DNA of 64,000 nt, from assembly GCF_000346465.2 (NCBI RefSeq), contig NC_034012.1:5174081-5238080 (forward strand), read 5' to 3'. The position numbers and the translations under genes are program-made. The stretch is from Prunus persica. Taxonomy: Eukaryota; Streptophyta; Magnoliopsida; Rosales; Rosaceae. Shown piece by piece: positions 37,424-55,540 of the stretch; position 1 is the stretch's first letter, and each line of letters starts with the position of its first letter. Below the pieces are notes generated by a model. The model was not told where the DNA came from and searched no databases. It saw only the letters and a program-made list of their open reading frames with translations.

Positions 37424-40284
37424 TTATTTTTTCCCAGTTGTGACACCAACGACGACATTGCTCACCTGTGAGGTTAAGAGTTTTATCATCAGCAGATGTT
37501 TGGTTGGTCAATAAGAGAAAAAAAGAAAGAAGGGAATTTACAGGGAAAACAAAGGCATGTGAAAGGATGTATAATTGAACAAACTTACCAATTTGCCACT
37601 TTCATCAACAGACATAGGGTTCTCAACCACAACGGTCTGGCTCTGAGAATGGGGAAAATAACAAGAGAGATATTCAACAGATTCACTAAGCATCAAATGT
37701 CACTACCACAAACGTGGTCTCATCTGGGAAATATAAATGGTATGCTTTTAAGAACTTACTGCGGAAGTAGAGGGCGCCGTTCCTGAATTGGCTGTCCCAT
37801 TAGGTCTGTGCACTGGAATTGGAACCCTCATATTGGTCATCTGTAAAATGTTCAAAAACCAGAGAGAGATAAAGATCGAGAGAGAGATCAGGAGAGAGAG
37901 AGATAGACACACACACACAGAGACACACACACACACACAGACAATGTCTGTTAACATCAGTTATATTGCACCCATGTGTTATATTGACATAAATCATTGA
38001 GTAACAGTGATATGCCAAAGGTTCAAAAGACTCATCTATACTTACACCAACATTAGTTACATAGTGACAGACTGCACATTTGACTGAAGGAGCTCCATAT
38101 GGATACATAAGTGTTGTCCGGCAGTTTCCACAGTTGACGTGGGCAACCTGACTGGATGCTTTTTCACAATAATAAAACCCACAGGAGAGGAGAAATCAAT
38201 AACAGCTTGATGAAGTAAAACAGTAATCCAACATAGAAGAAACTTAAAGCTCTACATTTGCAATCATAAAATATTCTAATTACTATCAATTTTCTAAGAT
38301 CTTACTGAATAAAACCAAAGACAAGTTCAGTAATTGGTTTACAAAACAACAGAAATCTCAAGCTCTGTTGTTGACAGAAAAAGTTGCTGCCAAGTGTGCT
38401 TCTAAACCAAACATGAAAGCAAAATTAACAGCAATGCTGTAGAAAGGGAATTCTCCCTCAAGATCTTTCATTTAATAAAAAAGTTTATATGAAACCAATT
38501 ATTCTTTACAAATGACTAGTCTGTACTCAGAAGGTAGGTGGGACATCCTTTCTTCAAATTTACAATCTTACAATTTTTCTCTATCCATTATGTTAAACTG
38601 TAAAGTTTCCAAAAGTGAGCTAGATATAATCCAGAACCTTCCAAACAGAAGTATACAACATTGCAGAAACGGATCCACAATCACACATGCATGGGCATGC
38701 ACAGACACAATGCTGAACTCCTCTGCAGTATCTATCATGTGAATGCCGGTCACTACCCAAAGATTGTTTACTAAGGAAAACATTAAGGCTGCATGATCAC
38801 CTTCTACTATGTTGCAGATTACAAGAGTGAACAATTTACCTTTTTTTTTCTTTCCCTTTTTCATTTTGTGACTTGAGGGGGAAGGGGGGTCACAATGCCC
38901 TGACTTAACAATTGAAACTTCATATTATATGCAAGAGAGCTTATATAGTACCTGGAGCAAGATTCACAGTATGACAGCAGGAGCACCTCACACTTGTTGC
39001 CCCACGTGTATGCATTAACAACGTCCTACAACCCCCACAAATAAGTTGAGCCATTTCTGTACCTGCAAGGTCATTGCACAAATTTTTTAACCAAACCTTA
39101 TGACTTTCCAAATACATACTTCTTAGGTTAAATAAATGTCTAATGGTGATAACACACAGCACAATTATCTTAGCCCTGACATGTATACTGACAGCCAATG
39201 GAGGGTGCTCTCACAATTAATTTGTATTGTTTACAACATCCACTCTGAAAACCACCATGCATGGTAGCTTCCTTTAATATAAAATGTTCAAAATAAATCC
39301 CAGTTCAGTAAGAGTTTTCAATGATATGACGGTTCCCCATTCATAGCAATTATCCACACATCAACCATTGTAGAATTTACACTGTTTAAAGTACATAGAA
39401 CATCAAATCTTGACAAATGCTGAAGGCAAAAATTAGCCACAATGCTGGATGCACAATGCATGAAAAGTGGCACGTACCAGTTAGGCTACTACCAGGACAA
39501 ATGCAACTCCTAATCCAGATTAAAGTTGATCTTGAGCTTTTATGTTTACGTAGTGTTTTTTATATTGACTTTATAAGCAAAGAACTATTACTTCGATGCA
39601 TAAGTTTACTAGCCCTCTGACAATTCCAGTAAAAAAATTGCCCACATGTTAGGTACCCACCACACAGAATGACCATTGAAACAAAGCACTTCAAATGATA
39701 ACAACTACTCAACAAGATTGCCCTCAGGATACTCCACAACTGAGGACCTGCTGCCTGAGGGCGAATTGATGAGACTGATTCTTATCTTAAAGTCTTCTCT
39801 CCTTCACCCGTTTAATTCTTATTTCAACCCTTCATCTTCTAACTAAGAATCCTGATAACTTTCTCTTCAACTTCTACATTATTTCCACATAATTTCTATC
39901 TTCAGGCTGCATCTGGTTTGGCCATGCATCAACACTTTAACAACCCCACTGATCAAAGTTACTATGGAAAAAAAAAACAAAAAAAAACAAAATGATCATG
40001 TTTATTCTCCATTTGGTTTACCTTGGATACAAAAACCATGTGATTGACACCATTCACAAGCCAATTCGTTTTAATGTAACAAATTTCATGAATAATGAAC
40101 ATGAACATGAACAAGAAAATATTCACTTAACCAGTACCCACTAAGAAAAAGGATAAGGAAAAGAGATATTACCAGGAGGAGGGACTGGGGTAATTATATT
40201 GCATAATGCACAGCAAACATTTGTAGCTCCTCTAGGATATAGAAGAATGCTCCTACACCCACTACACACAAGCTGGCTCTGCAT
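37424..40284 (-). CDS. LSD1: LSD1-type zinc-finger protein (cell-death regulator)
   Basis: Six coding exons: 40284-40173, 39062-38952, 38158-38046, 37840-37760, 37642-37589, 37465-37424. They join to 170 residues. Three LSD1-type CxxC...CxxC fingers occupy about residues 7-28, 43-64 and 84-105, followed by a Pro/Ser/Thr-rich stretch and the conserved tail [25 protein letters not shown]. In Arabidopsis LSD1 restrains superoxide-driven cell death and binds metacaspase and bZIP partners. The first finger reads [10 protein letters not shown] where the other two fingers have Arg or Lys at the first Cys of that pair, so it has one extra cysteine. The start ATG lies two bases inside an exon whose 5' edge has an AG acceptor, so at least one untranslated exon is upstream. 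LOL1 is the nearest alternative. Confidence 0.93.
37859..37940. repeat. Compound (GA)n/(CA)n microsatellite in an LSD1 intron
   Basis: Runs of GA then CA, with a small interruption, lie in the intron between LSD1 coding exons 3 and 4, ending only 19 bp from the acceptor side of exon 4. Length changes here could be polymorphic. Confidence 0.85.
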
Positions 40285-40286
40285 AC

Positions 40287-41577
40287 CTGCAACGTTTAGA
40301 AACACACATACAAAATGAGGCTTTACCAACAGAATCAGACATCAATAGAGAAAACTATAGCACTCCACAACTTAAATGGCCAATATGCTAGACAGTGACA
40401 GATTGCAGTCCATTAGAAATTCTGAAGAACTGAAATGAACTTTGGAAAAAAAGAACCTGAATACTTGAAAATATTTATTCCCAAATAGACTAAATAACAA
40501 AAGCAAAAGAAGTATTAAAGCTTATGGCAAAAATTCCTAAGCATATCCAAAAGACGTATTCTTTACTTCCAAAAAAGAAAATACGTATTAATAAAGAAAA
40601 TCACAGCAACAAGACTAAACTGTCTTCATGAAACTCACAAGACTAAACTAACTTTCTTTATGAAACACTAGACCTTATTTTGTGAACACAAATCAATACT
40701 ACTACGAGCCCAAACTAACTTTATTCATGAAACTCTGGCTCCTTGAAGTCTTCCCACAATCCAACCAAACTTGATATTCTCATGTCTTCGCACATCCTAA
40801 CATTCACAATATCAACACTCATAGATATGCTAACACTTCTGCGGGTGGAAAGGGTATGAACCCCTATACACAGAATAAGGCCCACTTCCTCAATGCAAAA
40901 CAATTACTTTAAAAAGTCAGGCCTTGGGACTGAAGTAAGCCATTGTATCATTCATGGGAACAAGATATAGGTATAAAGAGAAAAAGCTATTAAGTCAAAC
41001 AAGCCTAACCAGAGGTGGGTAGATATATCAAGGAGAAAATACTTTGTGTTTCTAGACTACAATATACTGCTTCCAGAATTTCCTGATTTAAAACACAAGA
41101 TTGTATTTCTTGCAGCACGTCATATATTGTGCTTCATTATGAAATTAAAGAAGACTACATACATTAAAATTTAAAAGTACAAAGCCAACACCAATAGGTG
41201 ATAGGTGCAGATCATCCCATCTTTAGAAATAAGCTAAGACAGTCACTGCCTCTGACAAGCATTGATTTATAGGTTTAAAGGGTAAGTGCATCATATATTT
41301 TTGAAAAACAAATTCCGTAAGTTAAGGTAAAATTTAATTAAAGGTGAAAACAGGTAAACAGGAAGCATAAAAGAGAAACACCAAGAATCATGTCCAAATA
41401 AACGCAAAATTTCTTCAAGGCCACACATTAATACAATGAATCGCATCATCTCTTCAGCCAAATAAAAGTGAATCATCGACATTAACGGTCACACTATAAG
41501 AAGATCAAAACTGAATAAGTTCTGACAAGTAAAGTCTTAAACTTTATCAGGTTCACAGGAAGGGAAAAATGTACTAA
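40287..41577. other. LSD1 5' intron/leader region and PORR 3' flank
   Basis: An acceptor at the 5' edge of the first LSD1 coding exon means this stretch holds an intron, and perhaps a leader exon. It also holds the 3' UTR of the PORR gene near 41577. A segment at 41451-41540 recurs upstream of the PORR gene. No other gene is visible. Confidence 0.5.
41451..41540. repeat. Copy A of a ~90-bp direct repeat flanking the PORR gene
   Basis: It shares tcttcagcca and, after a variable centre, ataagaagatcaaaa..ctgaataagttctg with 42869-42962. It has the same orientation and lies 1.4 kb away on the other side of the PORR coding exon. The match stops abruptly on both sides. Confidence 0.7.
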
Positions 41578-42783
41578 TTAATCAGAGATACAGGATTCTC
41601 CATCGTACTGTCCCAGTGACTCAGCCTTCTTGTTACTAGCAATGGACCTCAGCTCATCAGTTAACAAGCCATGACGTCCCAAAACTACAAGATCCAGAAG
41701 CTTTCTCCTTGCATGATAAACTGGATTTGGGTGAATCAAACACCCCCTCTCATAAGCTTCTCTCAGAAAAACGGTGTGTCTCTTTCCCTTGGTCGACAAA
41801 TAAAACATCCCAGGGTGATCCAAGAACAAATCCCTTATATTCAAATCAAAGCCAAACCATTTCCTGAAATGGCTGATTTTTTCCACTTCAACTGTCTTCT
41901 CTACTGTCAAATTCAAGAATTCATGAACAGTTGCAACTGCCCGTTTCTCCACAGCCATCATTCCTGCCTTAGATGACCTCTTCTTCTCAGACAACTCATC
42001 ATATGGTCCCACATATGGCAACCTCTGCCATTCCTTAACCTTGGCCCTAAAATTCTTTCTTAACCTCATCCCTGGAGGATACCCATGTTTAAAACTAAAC
42101 TGAATTTCAGCCCTATCGACATTGCAACCCTCCTTGCAAAATTCCTCTACCCTCCAGTTCTCAACCGCTGCAGTAAACTTTTCAGGAATTACATCAAACA
42201 GTTTCAAGTTGTGAGTATTGGGCTCATGAGCATCACAAAGTTGAAAAAGATGGGAGTTTCTGGATATTACAGAATCCTCAAAATCATCAGGAAGCCCAAG
42301 TTCCCTGCCAACTTTCAAAATGGCACGGAGTGGCAACATCCTGGAACGAGACATTGATAGAAGTCGAACCAATCGATCAACAACAAGCGGCAACGAGGCA
42401 TTGATGACCTCTGCTTCTTCTTTAGAAATTTGAATAGCAGCATCAGTTAATCTGCAGAAGGTCTGAGACTTCATGGGATCATGGTAAATGTGGAAAATGT
42501 GAGGGTATTTGCGGAGGAAGGCGACTGCACCACGGTTGAGATGGAGCTTTTGAGAGAGCCTGGAGAGAAAATCAAGGGATACTGCAGGGTTGATGGGGTT
42601 TGCTAGGATGAGATCTTGGACAGCAATGACTTTGAGAAGGTTCTTGTACTTATCCATTAGTTTCTCAAACGTGGGATCTCTGGCTCTTGATGCTACATAC
42701 TGAGATGAGGTTGTTTTCAACCGGACAGCCAAGAAATGTTGATGGGGCTGTTTCATTATCCATCTGGTAAATTGGGTTCCCAT
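41578..42783 (-). CDS. PORR-domain protein, predicted organelle RNA-splicing factor
   Basis: One intronless exon encodes 401 residues. After an Arg/Ser/Gln-rich, acid-poor N-terminus typical of an organelle targeting peptide (about 1-34), the plant organelle RNA recognition domain covers about 36-370. Markers are RDPTFEKLMDKYKNLLKVI, FLRKYPHIFHIY, RLVRLLSMSRSRMLPLRAI, GLPDDFEDSVISRNSHLF and FLREAYERGCLIHPNPVY. Family members (WTF1, WTF9, RPD1) bind group II introns in chloroplasts or mitochondria. The C-terminus ends in a short acidic/serine tail. I cannot say which Arabidopsis member is orthologous; the N-terminus looks more mitochondrial than plastid. It lies between two copies of a 90-bp repeat. 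Confidence 0.92.
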   Translation of the reverse strand: MGTQFTRWIMKQPHQHFLAVRLKTTSSQYVASRARDPTFEKLMDKYKNLLKVIAVQDLILANPINPAVSLDFLSRLSQKLHLNRGAVAFLRKYPHIFHIYHDPMKSQTFCRLTDAAIQISKEEAEVINASLPLVVDRLVRLLSMSRSRMLPLRAILKVGRELGLPDDFEDSVISRNSHLFQLCDAHEPNTHNLKLFDVIPEKFTAAVENWRVEEFCKEGCNVDRAEIQFSFKHGYPPGMRLRKNFRAKVKEWQRLPYVGPYDELSEKKRSSKAGMMAVEKRAVATVHEFLNLTVEKTVEVEKISHFRKWFGFDLNIRDLFLDHPGMFYLSTKGKRHTVFLREAYERGCLIHPNPVYHARRKLLDLVVLGRHGLLTDELRSIASNKKAESLGQYDGESCISD

Positions 42784-43650
42784 CTAAACTCAAACAGATA
42801 ATTTCTATGTTTCTGACACAATCAGCCTCCTAGAATATAGGCATTAACTGAAGCAGAAACATGTCAAGTCTTCAGCCAAACAAACGCAAACATCGATGAA
42901 CAAGGCCGTTCTATATAAGAAGATCAAAACCTGAATAAGTTCTGGCAGGTAAAACCTCAAAACCTAATACCGAGTCCCAATACAAAACATTGAGGAACTA
43001 CAACCATAATAATACATTGAAAACACGCAAAATATGCAGCAAATCCCTACTAACCATTACAAGCAATCAGGCAGCAACAATTACATTAACAAACCAAATT
43101 CAAATTAACAATCTTTTTCATGAAAGAGGTTAAATTATTTTCCTACGATACCTGATTTTGTTCAAAAAATTCAAACTTCACGACCCCTCGCGCAACTGGA
43201 GCTGTATTCGACGCAATCGGATTGCTGTCTCCAACCAAGAGCTTCAATCAGACCAAGTCAACGACATATAGATTATGCAGCGAACAGGAAATAAAATTCA
43301 TAGAAATGAATACCTGAAGGCGCCCTAAGAACAGAAGCGAAGGCCGTGCAAAGGACCAAAAATCACAACTTTTGGGGGGTTTTTTGGAATCAGATCGAAA
43401 ACGAGGAATTGGGTCTCAGAGCAAGAAACTGGGTTGTCTGGTTCTTCAGGAAAATGATAAGGAAGCGTCGAAGGAAAAAGGTTCTGGTCGTCGTTGTTGA
43501 AATTCCTTTCTTGGTTTGAGATTGTGTTGTAATGGGTTGGGAATATGGGAGATATCGAAATAATTTTCAACGGACAACCTTATTTTTTTAATTTGTAAAC
43601 TCGACAGCTCGTTTCTCTCTTGTTAATCCTCTAGAGTGTGAAATAGGATC
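42784..43650 (-). promoter_or_regulatory. 5' leader/promoter region of the PORR gene (possibly also LSD1)
   Basis: The sequence carries the second copy of the 90-bp repeat and then, to about 43570, a GC-richer leader-like stretch rich in splice-like strings. A leader intron is likely. Because LSD1 also needs an upstream leader exon and has none obvious nearer, a shared or nested promoter here is possible but not shown. Confidence 0.4.
42869..42962. repeat. Copy B of the ~90-bp direct repeat flanking the PORR gene
   Basis: The partner of 41451-41540, in the same orientation. The shared core reads ataagaagatcaaaacctgaataagttctgg.ag. It lies about 85 bp upstream of the PORR start. Confidence 0.7.
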
Positions 43651-44059
43651 CGAAAACTCATACACCAGAGCCTACTATGGCTAAAATAAAACCATCCGGC
43701 GATTTTTTTATTTGTTTTATTTTGTCCCATAAATATTCGTACGTGTGCTTGACGATTTTATTTATTCAACAAAATTAAATGTGCAATGGGATGGGATCAT
43801 GGGACATAGCCTAATCTAATGGATAGATAAAGTTTTTAATACAAATACAATCGATAGCGTAAACTACAAGATGAGAGATTTCTCACATACACTATTAGGA
43901 TTGAAGTTTTTAAAAAAAGTCAATTTCTTTTATTAAGTAGTTTTAATTACATTGAATTTATTCTCTATAATTTACAAACTGTTTCAATCCCAGGGCAGCC
44001 ATTTGTAAATTTTGGTCAATTTCTTCACACAACACATGGATTTGACTTTATGCAACGGT

Positions 44060-44158
44060 AAAAATGTCATTTCCCTCCGTACCATACACATAAAATAAAA
44101 AAATAAAAAAATAAAAAAATTACTACATAAAAATGTCATTTCCCTCCGTACCATACAC
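44060..44158. repeat. 30-bp direct repeat around an A-rich spacer
   Basis: aaaaatgtcatttccctccg and the next ten bases occur identically at 44060-44089 and 44129-44158, separated by 39 bp of aaataaaa-type DNA. Confidence 0.9.
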
Positions 44159-44239
44159 CTAACCTTCATCATTTTCACAAACATGTTGGGTTTATTTGGT
44201 TGAACCTAATAAACAACTCCAACTAAAAAGGGAAAAAAC

Positions 44240-44628
44240 TTATAAGAGCATCTATAATGGACTTCCTAAATCATATCTTTAGACAAATTTTAGGAAAAAA
44301 ATGGAAAAATACAAATCCAACTATTCTCCTTATCCACCTCCTAAAATAGAGAGATTTTTAGGAGCTCCTAAATCTGAGCAGATAGAAATGACTCTTATAA
44401 ATTAATGCTGCTTTATTTTATAAATATTTTAAATCTTTAATTAATACTAACTATTTTTATATTATTTTTTTAATAGAGGTGGACCAATTAAAAAAGAGTT
44501 ATAGCATTTATGACTCCCTAAACTAAAGAGTATGATTGGAGTTAAAATTTTATATAGAGCTCTTAAAATAACTTTTATACATTTTAAACTAAATTTTAAC
44601 TAAAAAATAACAAGCATGATTGTAGATG
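44240..44628. mobile_element. Degenerate MITE-like element
   Basis: The left end reads aagagcatctataatgg and the right end, reversed and complemented, gtgtcatctacaatca. This is a weak terminal inverted pair resembling the common plant GAGCATCTCCAA-type MITE ends. The interior is AT-rich with internal inverted fragments (gagtatgattggagtt). No clean target duplication was found. Confidence 0.3.
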
Positions 44629-44806
44629 ACACAATTGGGCCTCGTTGGGTTGGCTTCTTCAATGGCTAAGAGTTCTCATGTAGTCCAAATCAACGAACAA
44701 TTGGGCCATAATTCAACATTTCCATAAAACTCAATCAGAACCGAATGGACATTTCACTCAACTCATTTTATGTAATAAATAGAATAATAGAAATTTAGTT
44801 TTTTCT

Positions 44807-44929
44807 TTTTTCTTTTTCTGTTACAGACATTTAGTTAAATTGAACCAAATAATTACAAGCAAAGCAATTTTTTCTTTTTCTGTTACAGAAATTTAGTTAT
44901 ATTGAATTAAAGAATTACAAGCAAAGAAA
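44807..44929. repeat. Two tandem copies of a ~62-bp unit
   Basis: Both copies carry ttctttttctgttacaga, then .atttagtta.attgaa, then aattacaagcaaag, with a handful of substitutions. Noncoding. Confidence 0.85.
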
Positions 44930-46700
44930 ATGTGACAGATTGCAGTGTGGTCATGCGTTTTTAGTACACAAGATATCTGATTCATTATTTAGGTAAATGT
45001 TGTTTGATTCATACCTTCCAATAAGATTGAAATAAATTAATAACTGAAAATCAAAACTTGTAGTTTTGCATGATCGGTAAAATAAAATTAACGTGACTTT
45101 GTCGGTCTCTAATTATATGTGATAATGAATTATATAGACATAAATACAGACACACAAAAACACAAGATATTGGAGGAAATTAAAAATATTGGAAAATTTT
45201 CTCTGTGACTGCAATGTAAGCTACCATTACAGACTGTGCCTAATTAACTTCTAATGGAGAGGGCTACCCACCAATTGTAGTGTGAAAACCACTGTACAAA
45301 GTTTGAATAAGATCAAATAGGAGACGAATGTAGCTGGTTTGTTGAGAATGTGTCACATGGCACAATTTTTATTCACTGAAACAAGCATATACCATACTAG
45401 TGACAATTATAACTCTTATAGCTTGTTGATTTCACGAGTTATATATTACTTATGTTAGTTTTATTTTATGTTGTCGTTAATCAATTCATATTTAAGGATG
45501 GTTCATGATAAAAATTGGAATAAGTGAGCTTAAGCTACATTCAGTATAACTAGTTTGGTAATAAACTTGTGAATACAAACATCAAGTGAGAGAGGTGTGT
45601 TTTCAGTTTAGTCAAGATACTAAGTTATTTTTAATCTTATAAAAGACTCTATAACTTATATAATGTGTTGATTTTGGTACATTAATATACATGAAAAACA
45701 TTTCGTCTATGTGATATTTTTGCATTTTATTGAATGAAAGAGAGCTTGTGTTTAAAAAAAAAGAAAAAAAGAGAAGGGGAGCTTATTTTGTAACTATGTA
45801 AATCAACAATTTCTGAATTAGACATATCTAAATTAGTGCAATTGTTTACCTTTTATATTCATAATGTGAAGAGAAGCATAAAAATGATACAACGATTGCT
45901 CCCAGTAAATAAAAGTTATCTCGCAGAAAGTTCTTGTGCATTACATAGAAATTTTGCTCATTAGCGGATTTTACTAGAATCTGTGTGTATTGCAAAACAT
46001 CTCAACTGACATTGACAGTCGGTCTCGGATTCGAGTTTGTTTCCAAGTCAAAACTCAAATTGTGGGCCTAGAAGAAAAAGATGAGAGAGTGTGCTAAACC
46101 CAAATTTAAGTTTCGACCCAACCATCTCCAATAGAATTTAGACTCAAAACCCAAAAATGTGCATTGGAGAGAATTTGGGCCACCATTTTTGGACCCAAAT
46201 ATGTGAATTGTCAAATATCCTGATTCTTTGACCTAAAAAGAAAAAAAGAAAGAAGAACTGACACAAATGTACAAAAAGAGCATCCTGATTCTATCATAAA
46301 ATTCATATATCTTAGCCCTCACTTATATAAGAATGCCAAAACTTTCATAAATCCAATCTTTCATCCTAAAAAATTTACAAAAAAAAAAAGAACTTGGGTC
46401 TCTTATTTTTATGAGCGACCGAGAAACTTATGTCATAAATATTGCGTACAATTGTATTTCCGTAAATAAAAATTACAAATGTTAAAAGATTTTATATGAG
46501 AGACCATATGAAACGTAAACAAGATATGAAATATCAAAAAAGTCCTTATCATACCTAAAGCGTGTGTCAAGAAACTAATTATTATTATTTTTTTCAAAGA
46601 CATACTTAAAAATTATAAATAAAAAAAATTAAAAAGAAGCAAAAGAGAAGAGAATTGTGAGATGGGCCCACTTAGCTTGTATAACTTACAAACAAGTTAT

Positions 46701-47679
46701 TGTGCGGTTGGTTGAGCTATGGAGCGCTGGACTCACCGCTTTCCGTTAAAACTGCGTGCGTTTGAGCGGGTTGACCCTCTCTCTCGTCCCCTCCTTCTAA
46801 ATATTTATTTCATAAATTACATAAGAAAAATAAGAAATTTCCTTGTTCTTTTCCTTTTCCATTTCCTAGTAGCATTAGATCCAATTTCCTCGTTCAAGCA
46901 GGAAAACTTAATTCCAATTTCCACCTCATTTCCTTGTTCTCTTATATTATATATATATATTTCTTCCTATTATTACCCATAATAAAGAGGCCAAATAAAT
47001 ATCTAAAATACCAACATTTATTGTGAATATTAGTATTTAGAGGAGAGGAGAGAAGAGGAGAGGGTTGCATATATTTAAGTTCACCTATTGCCTACACATC
47101 AAGTCATCACCTTACCTGGAATCTTAGGCGTGTTCTTAAGGTACCCTTCTGAATTTTCAATCCACTTTTTGCCATATTTTAATATTCAATATTTAATTCC
47201 TGCAAAACTATGTCTTGGGTTTTTGTATGCTTTCATCCTCATTGTTGTTAGACTATGCAATTCTTTTTCACTTTGATTGAATTTCCAAATATTTTTCTGT
47301 TTACCAAGTCAATTCTTTGGCTTTAATAGGAAACAAAACTGAATAGGGTTGAATTTTTTAGCGTGTGGAAAATAATTTACCAAAATTGTAAGAATTTAGG
47401 CCTGGTTAGATACATGCAATTGGGTTTTCGTTTTTGGTTAAGTGCAATTGGGTTTGGTTTGATCAGAAAGTAGAAAGAAAATGTTTCTGGGGAATGCCTT
47501 TGCTGCTTTGGTGAATTAGGTATACATAATTTGCATTCTTTGGTTAAGTTTGTTTGGTTACGCAGAAGTGGGAAATTTGCCTGTGGTGATTGGCTTTGTA
47601 TTGATTTTGATAGGTTAGTAAAAGGGTTTTCTTTTGCAGATATCGTTGGTTAGACATGCTTTCACAACAATTTCAGTCA
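46701..47679 (+). promoter_or_regulatory. Promoter and 5' leader of the JMJ gene
   Basis: A GA-rich patch (47040-47062) precedes a leader-like sequence. A strong acceptor (ttttgcag) ends at 47639, 40 bp before the ATG, so the coding start sits in the second or later exon after a leader intron. The first leader exon is probably near 47050-47140; its exact border needs transcripts. Confidence 0.45.
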
Positions 47680-53806
<6,127 letters not shown>

Positions 53807-54718
53807 GGAAAAGTAATGATAGGTCCCCTCATTCTTTCTCATTCAAGGTAGCTTCTTTTCCTATTTAGTCATTCTTTAGGCCTATTCTTTGCTAAAAAAA
53901 ATCCATAACAGGGAAAGAGAGGGATTCTGGGTCTTGAGTTGGGCACAAAATTTTGTAATGTGGCTACTCGTGACTGAATCTAGAGTTTTGATTTGGTGAG
54001 GCCAATGCCTTCAATCGGTCACAGAAAGTCTTTCGGTTCATCAGAAATTTTAATTGGTGATAGGATCTGGTCTTAATCAGCTAATTTTTCTGATCTTATT
54101 TCATTAATCATTGAAAAATAAGTGTACACAATAAAAGTGCTGTTTCATATCTTTCAATTGAATGCTTGAATTAACTGATAACATGCAACTCTTTTTTTCT
54201 TCCTATGTTTTGTTTTGCAGAAACGAGAAGGGTGATTGAAAAGGATTGCCAATAGAAGCATTAAAAAAGAACTACATTTCTCACCATATAACCCTCTGAT
54301 TTTCTTTCTATTAAAAAAACCCTTACCGATCTGAAAAAAACAAAAATCCATAATTACATTCCGAATTTTCTTTGAAGAAAAGAGAGGGATGGAATCGCAC
54401 TTGATTTAATTGAAGGAGGAAACAAATGTATCATTGAGGACATAGCTAAGTTGCATTCATAAGCAAAGAATACAATAAGAACACCATTGCATGGTGAGAT
54501 CAGAATTACAGCAAAATGCACAATTTTGGAACAAGAAATTGATGAACATCAACACAAAACTCACACAATTAACAAATTGTAGTAGCCGCAAAAGAATCCT
54601 AAATCCCAATTAATCTTGATAAAGAAGTCAAGATCATCCTCATCAAGATGATGTGCCAAATGTGCGAGAACCCCATCCGATAATGAGAATTAGCAGAGAC
54701 GATCTTCAACTACCAAGC
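53807..54718. other. Convergent 3' flanks of the JMJ and FAS1 genes
   Basis: It holds the JMJ 3' UTR, with a possible 3' UTR intron near 53846-54220 (acceptor-like ttgcag at about 54220), and the 3' UTR of the FAS1 gene. Nothing else was recognised. Confidence 0.45.
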
Positions 54719-55540
54719 CTAGTAGTTCCTCTGAATCTTGAACCCCAAAACCGCACAAGCAACCAAGAACCAACCAACCGGAAACTCAACACAATGGCAC
54801 GGCGGCGCTGCATCAGACCTCCACCCGCCGCCCACGATTTCTCCCGCGGGGGAAAACAACCCTGGAGATGGCGTCGGCGGAGGCGGCGGTAGAGGCTGCT
54901 GCTGCCCCTGCTGCGAATTGGGCTTGGGCAAAAGGTTAAACCCATCACCGTAAACAGAGTACTCAAGAATGGCTCCGACGCCGTGGACAGCCACGGTGGC
55001 GCTGATGTAGAGGTCGGGCTGGGTGAGAGGAGCGCCGTCGAGGGAGAAGTTGGAGCGGGAGGCGTTGGTGATGAGAATGGACTTGCCGGGGAGCAGAGTG
55101 GGAAGGCGAGACTTGGGCTCGAAGAGCTGGAGCTCGGAGAAGATGAGGCGCTGAGGGACCACGTGGTAAGGGAACATGAAGGGGTCGGTGGTCGGCATGC
55201 GGTTCAAGGCGTCGTCTTGAGGGATGAAGAGGGTCGCGCTCAGAGGAAGGACCAGTGGGTTCACGCCGGTGATGATGTTGACCCAGTTCCCGAAGTCGCC
55301 GGCTCCGATTAGAGCGTCGATTATGTTGTTGAGTTGTTGGGGTGTGGAGGTTGGGGATGGCGGAGATGGAGGTTGCGATGATGATGGCGGCGGAGGAGGT
55401 GGCGGTGGCGGTGGTGATGATGATGGTGATGGCGATGGGGGTTGAGGGGGTGATGGTGGTGAGGGAGAGGCTGCAATGATGGCTGTGAAGAGAGTGGTGA
55501 GAAAGATGAAGAGCAGAGAAGAATGGTGGCTGGACGCCAT
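54719..55540 (-). CDS. Fasciclin-like arabinogalactan protein (single FAS1 domain)
   Basis: One exon, 273 residues. A signal peptide (about 1-24) is followed by a Ser-Pro/polyproline stretch (25-66) of the arabinogalactan/extensin kind. The single FAS1 domain covers about 67-195, with the H1-type motif TLFIPQDDAL, a YHVVPQRL centre and an H2-like ITNASRSNFSLDG...AVHGVGAIL. A second short Pro-rich spacer and a C-terminal hydrophobic segment (about 250-268) end in basic residues, so a membrane or GPI-type anchor is possible but not clear. Such proteins act at the plasma membrane and cell wall. It is divergently arranged with L27a, sharing about 350 bp upstream. The Arabidopsis counterpart is probably At1g30800, next to JMJ18. 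Confidence 0.9.
   Translation of the reverse strand: MASSHHSSLLFIFLTTLFTAIIAASPSPPSPPQPPSPSPSSSPPPPPPPPPPSSSQPPSPPSPTSTPQQLNNIIDALIGAGDFGNWVNIITGVNPLVLPLSATLFIPQDDALNRMPTTDPFMFPYHVVPQRLIFSELQLFEPKSRLPTLLPGKSILITNASRSNFSLDGAPLTQPDLYISATVAVHGVGAILEYSVYGDGFNLLPKPNSQQGQQQPLPPPPPTPSPGLFSPAGEIVGGGWRSDAAPPCHCVEFPVGWFLVACAVLGFKIQRNY

Larger units (their letters stand above)
43651..46700. other. Gene-poor intergenic region, about 3 kb
   Basis: AT-rich. It holds a 30-bp direct repeat (44060-44089 and 44129-44158), a degenerate MITE-like tract (44240-44628) and a 62-bp tandem duplication (44807-44929). Low-complexity tracts occur near 46100-46220, with ccatctccaatagaattt and a reverse-type cattggagagaattt. 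No gene was found. Confidence 0.55.

Noticed and set aside
54983..55445. Gly/Asp-rich frames opposite the FAS1 gene
   Set aside because: They are antisense readings of the proline/serine codon repeats.
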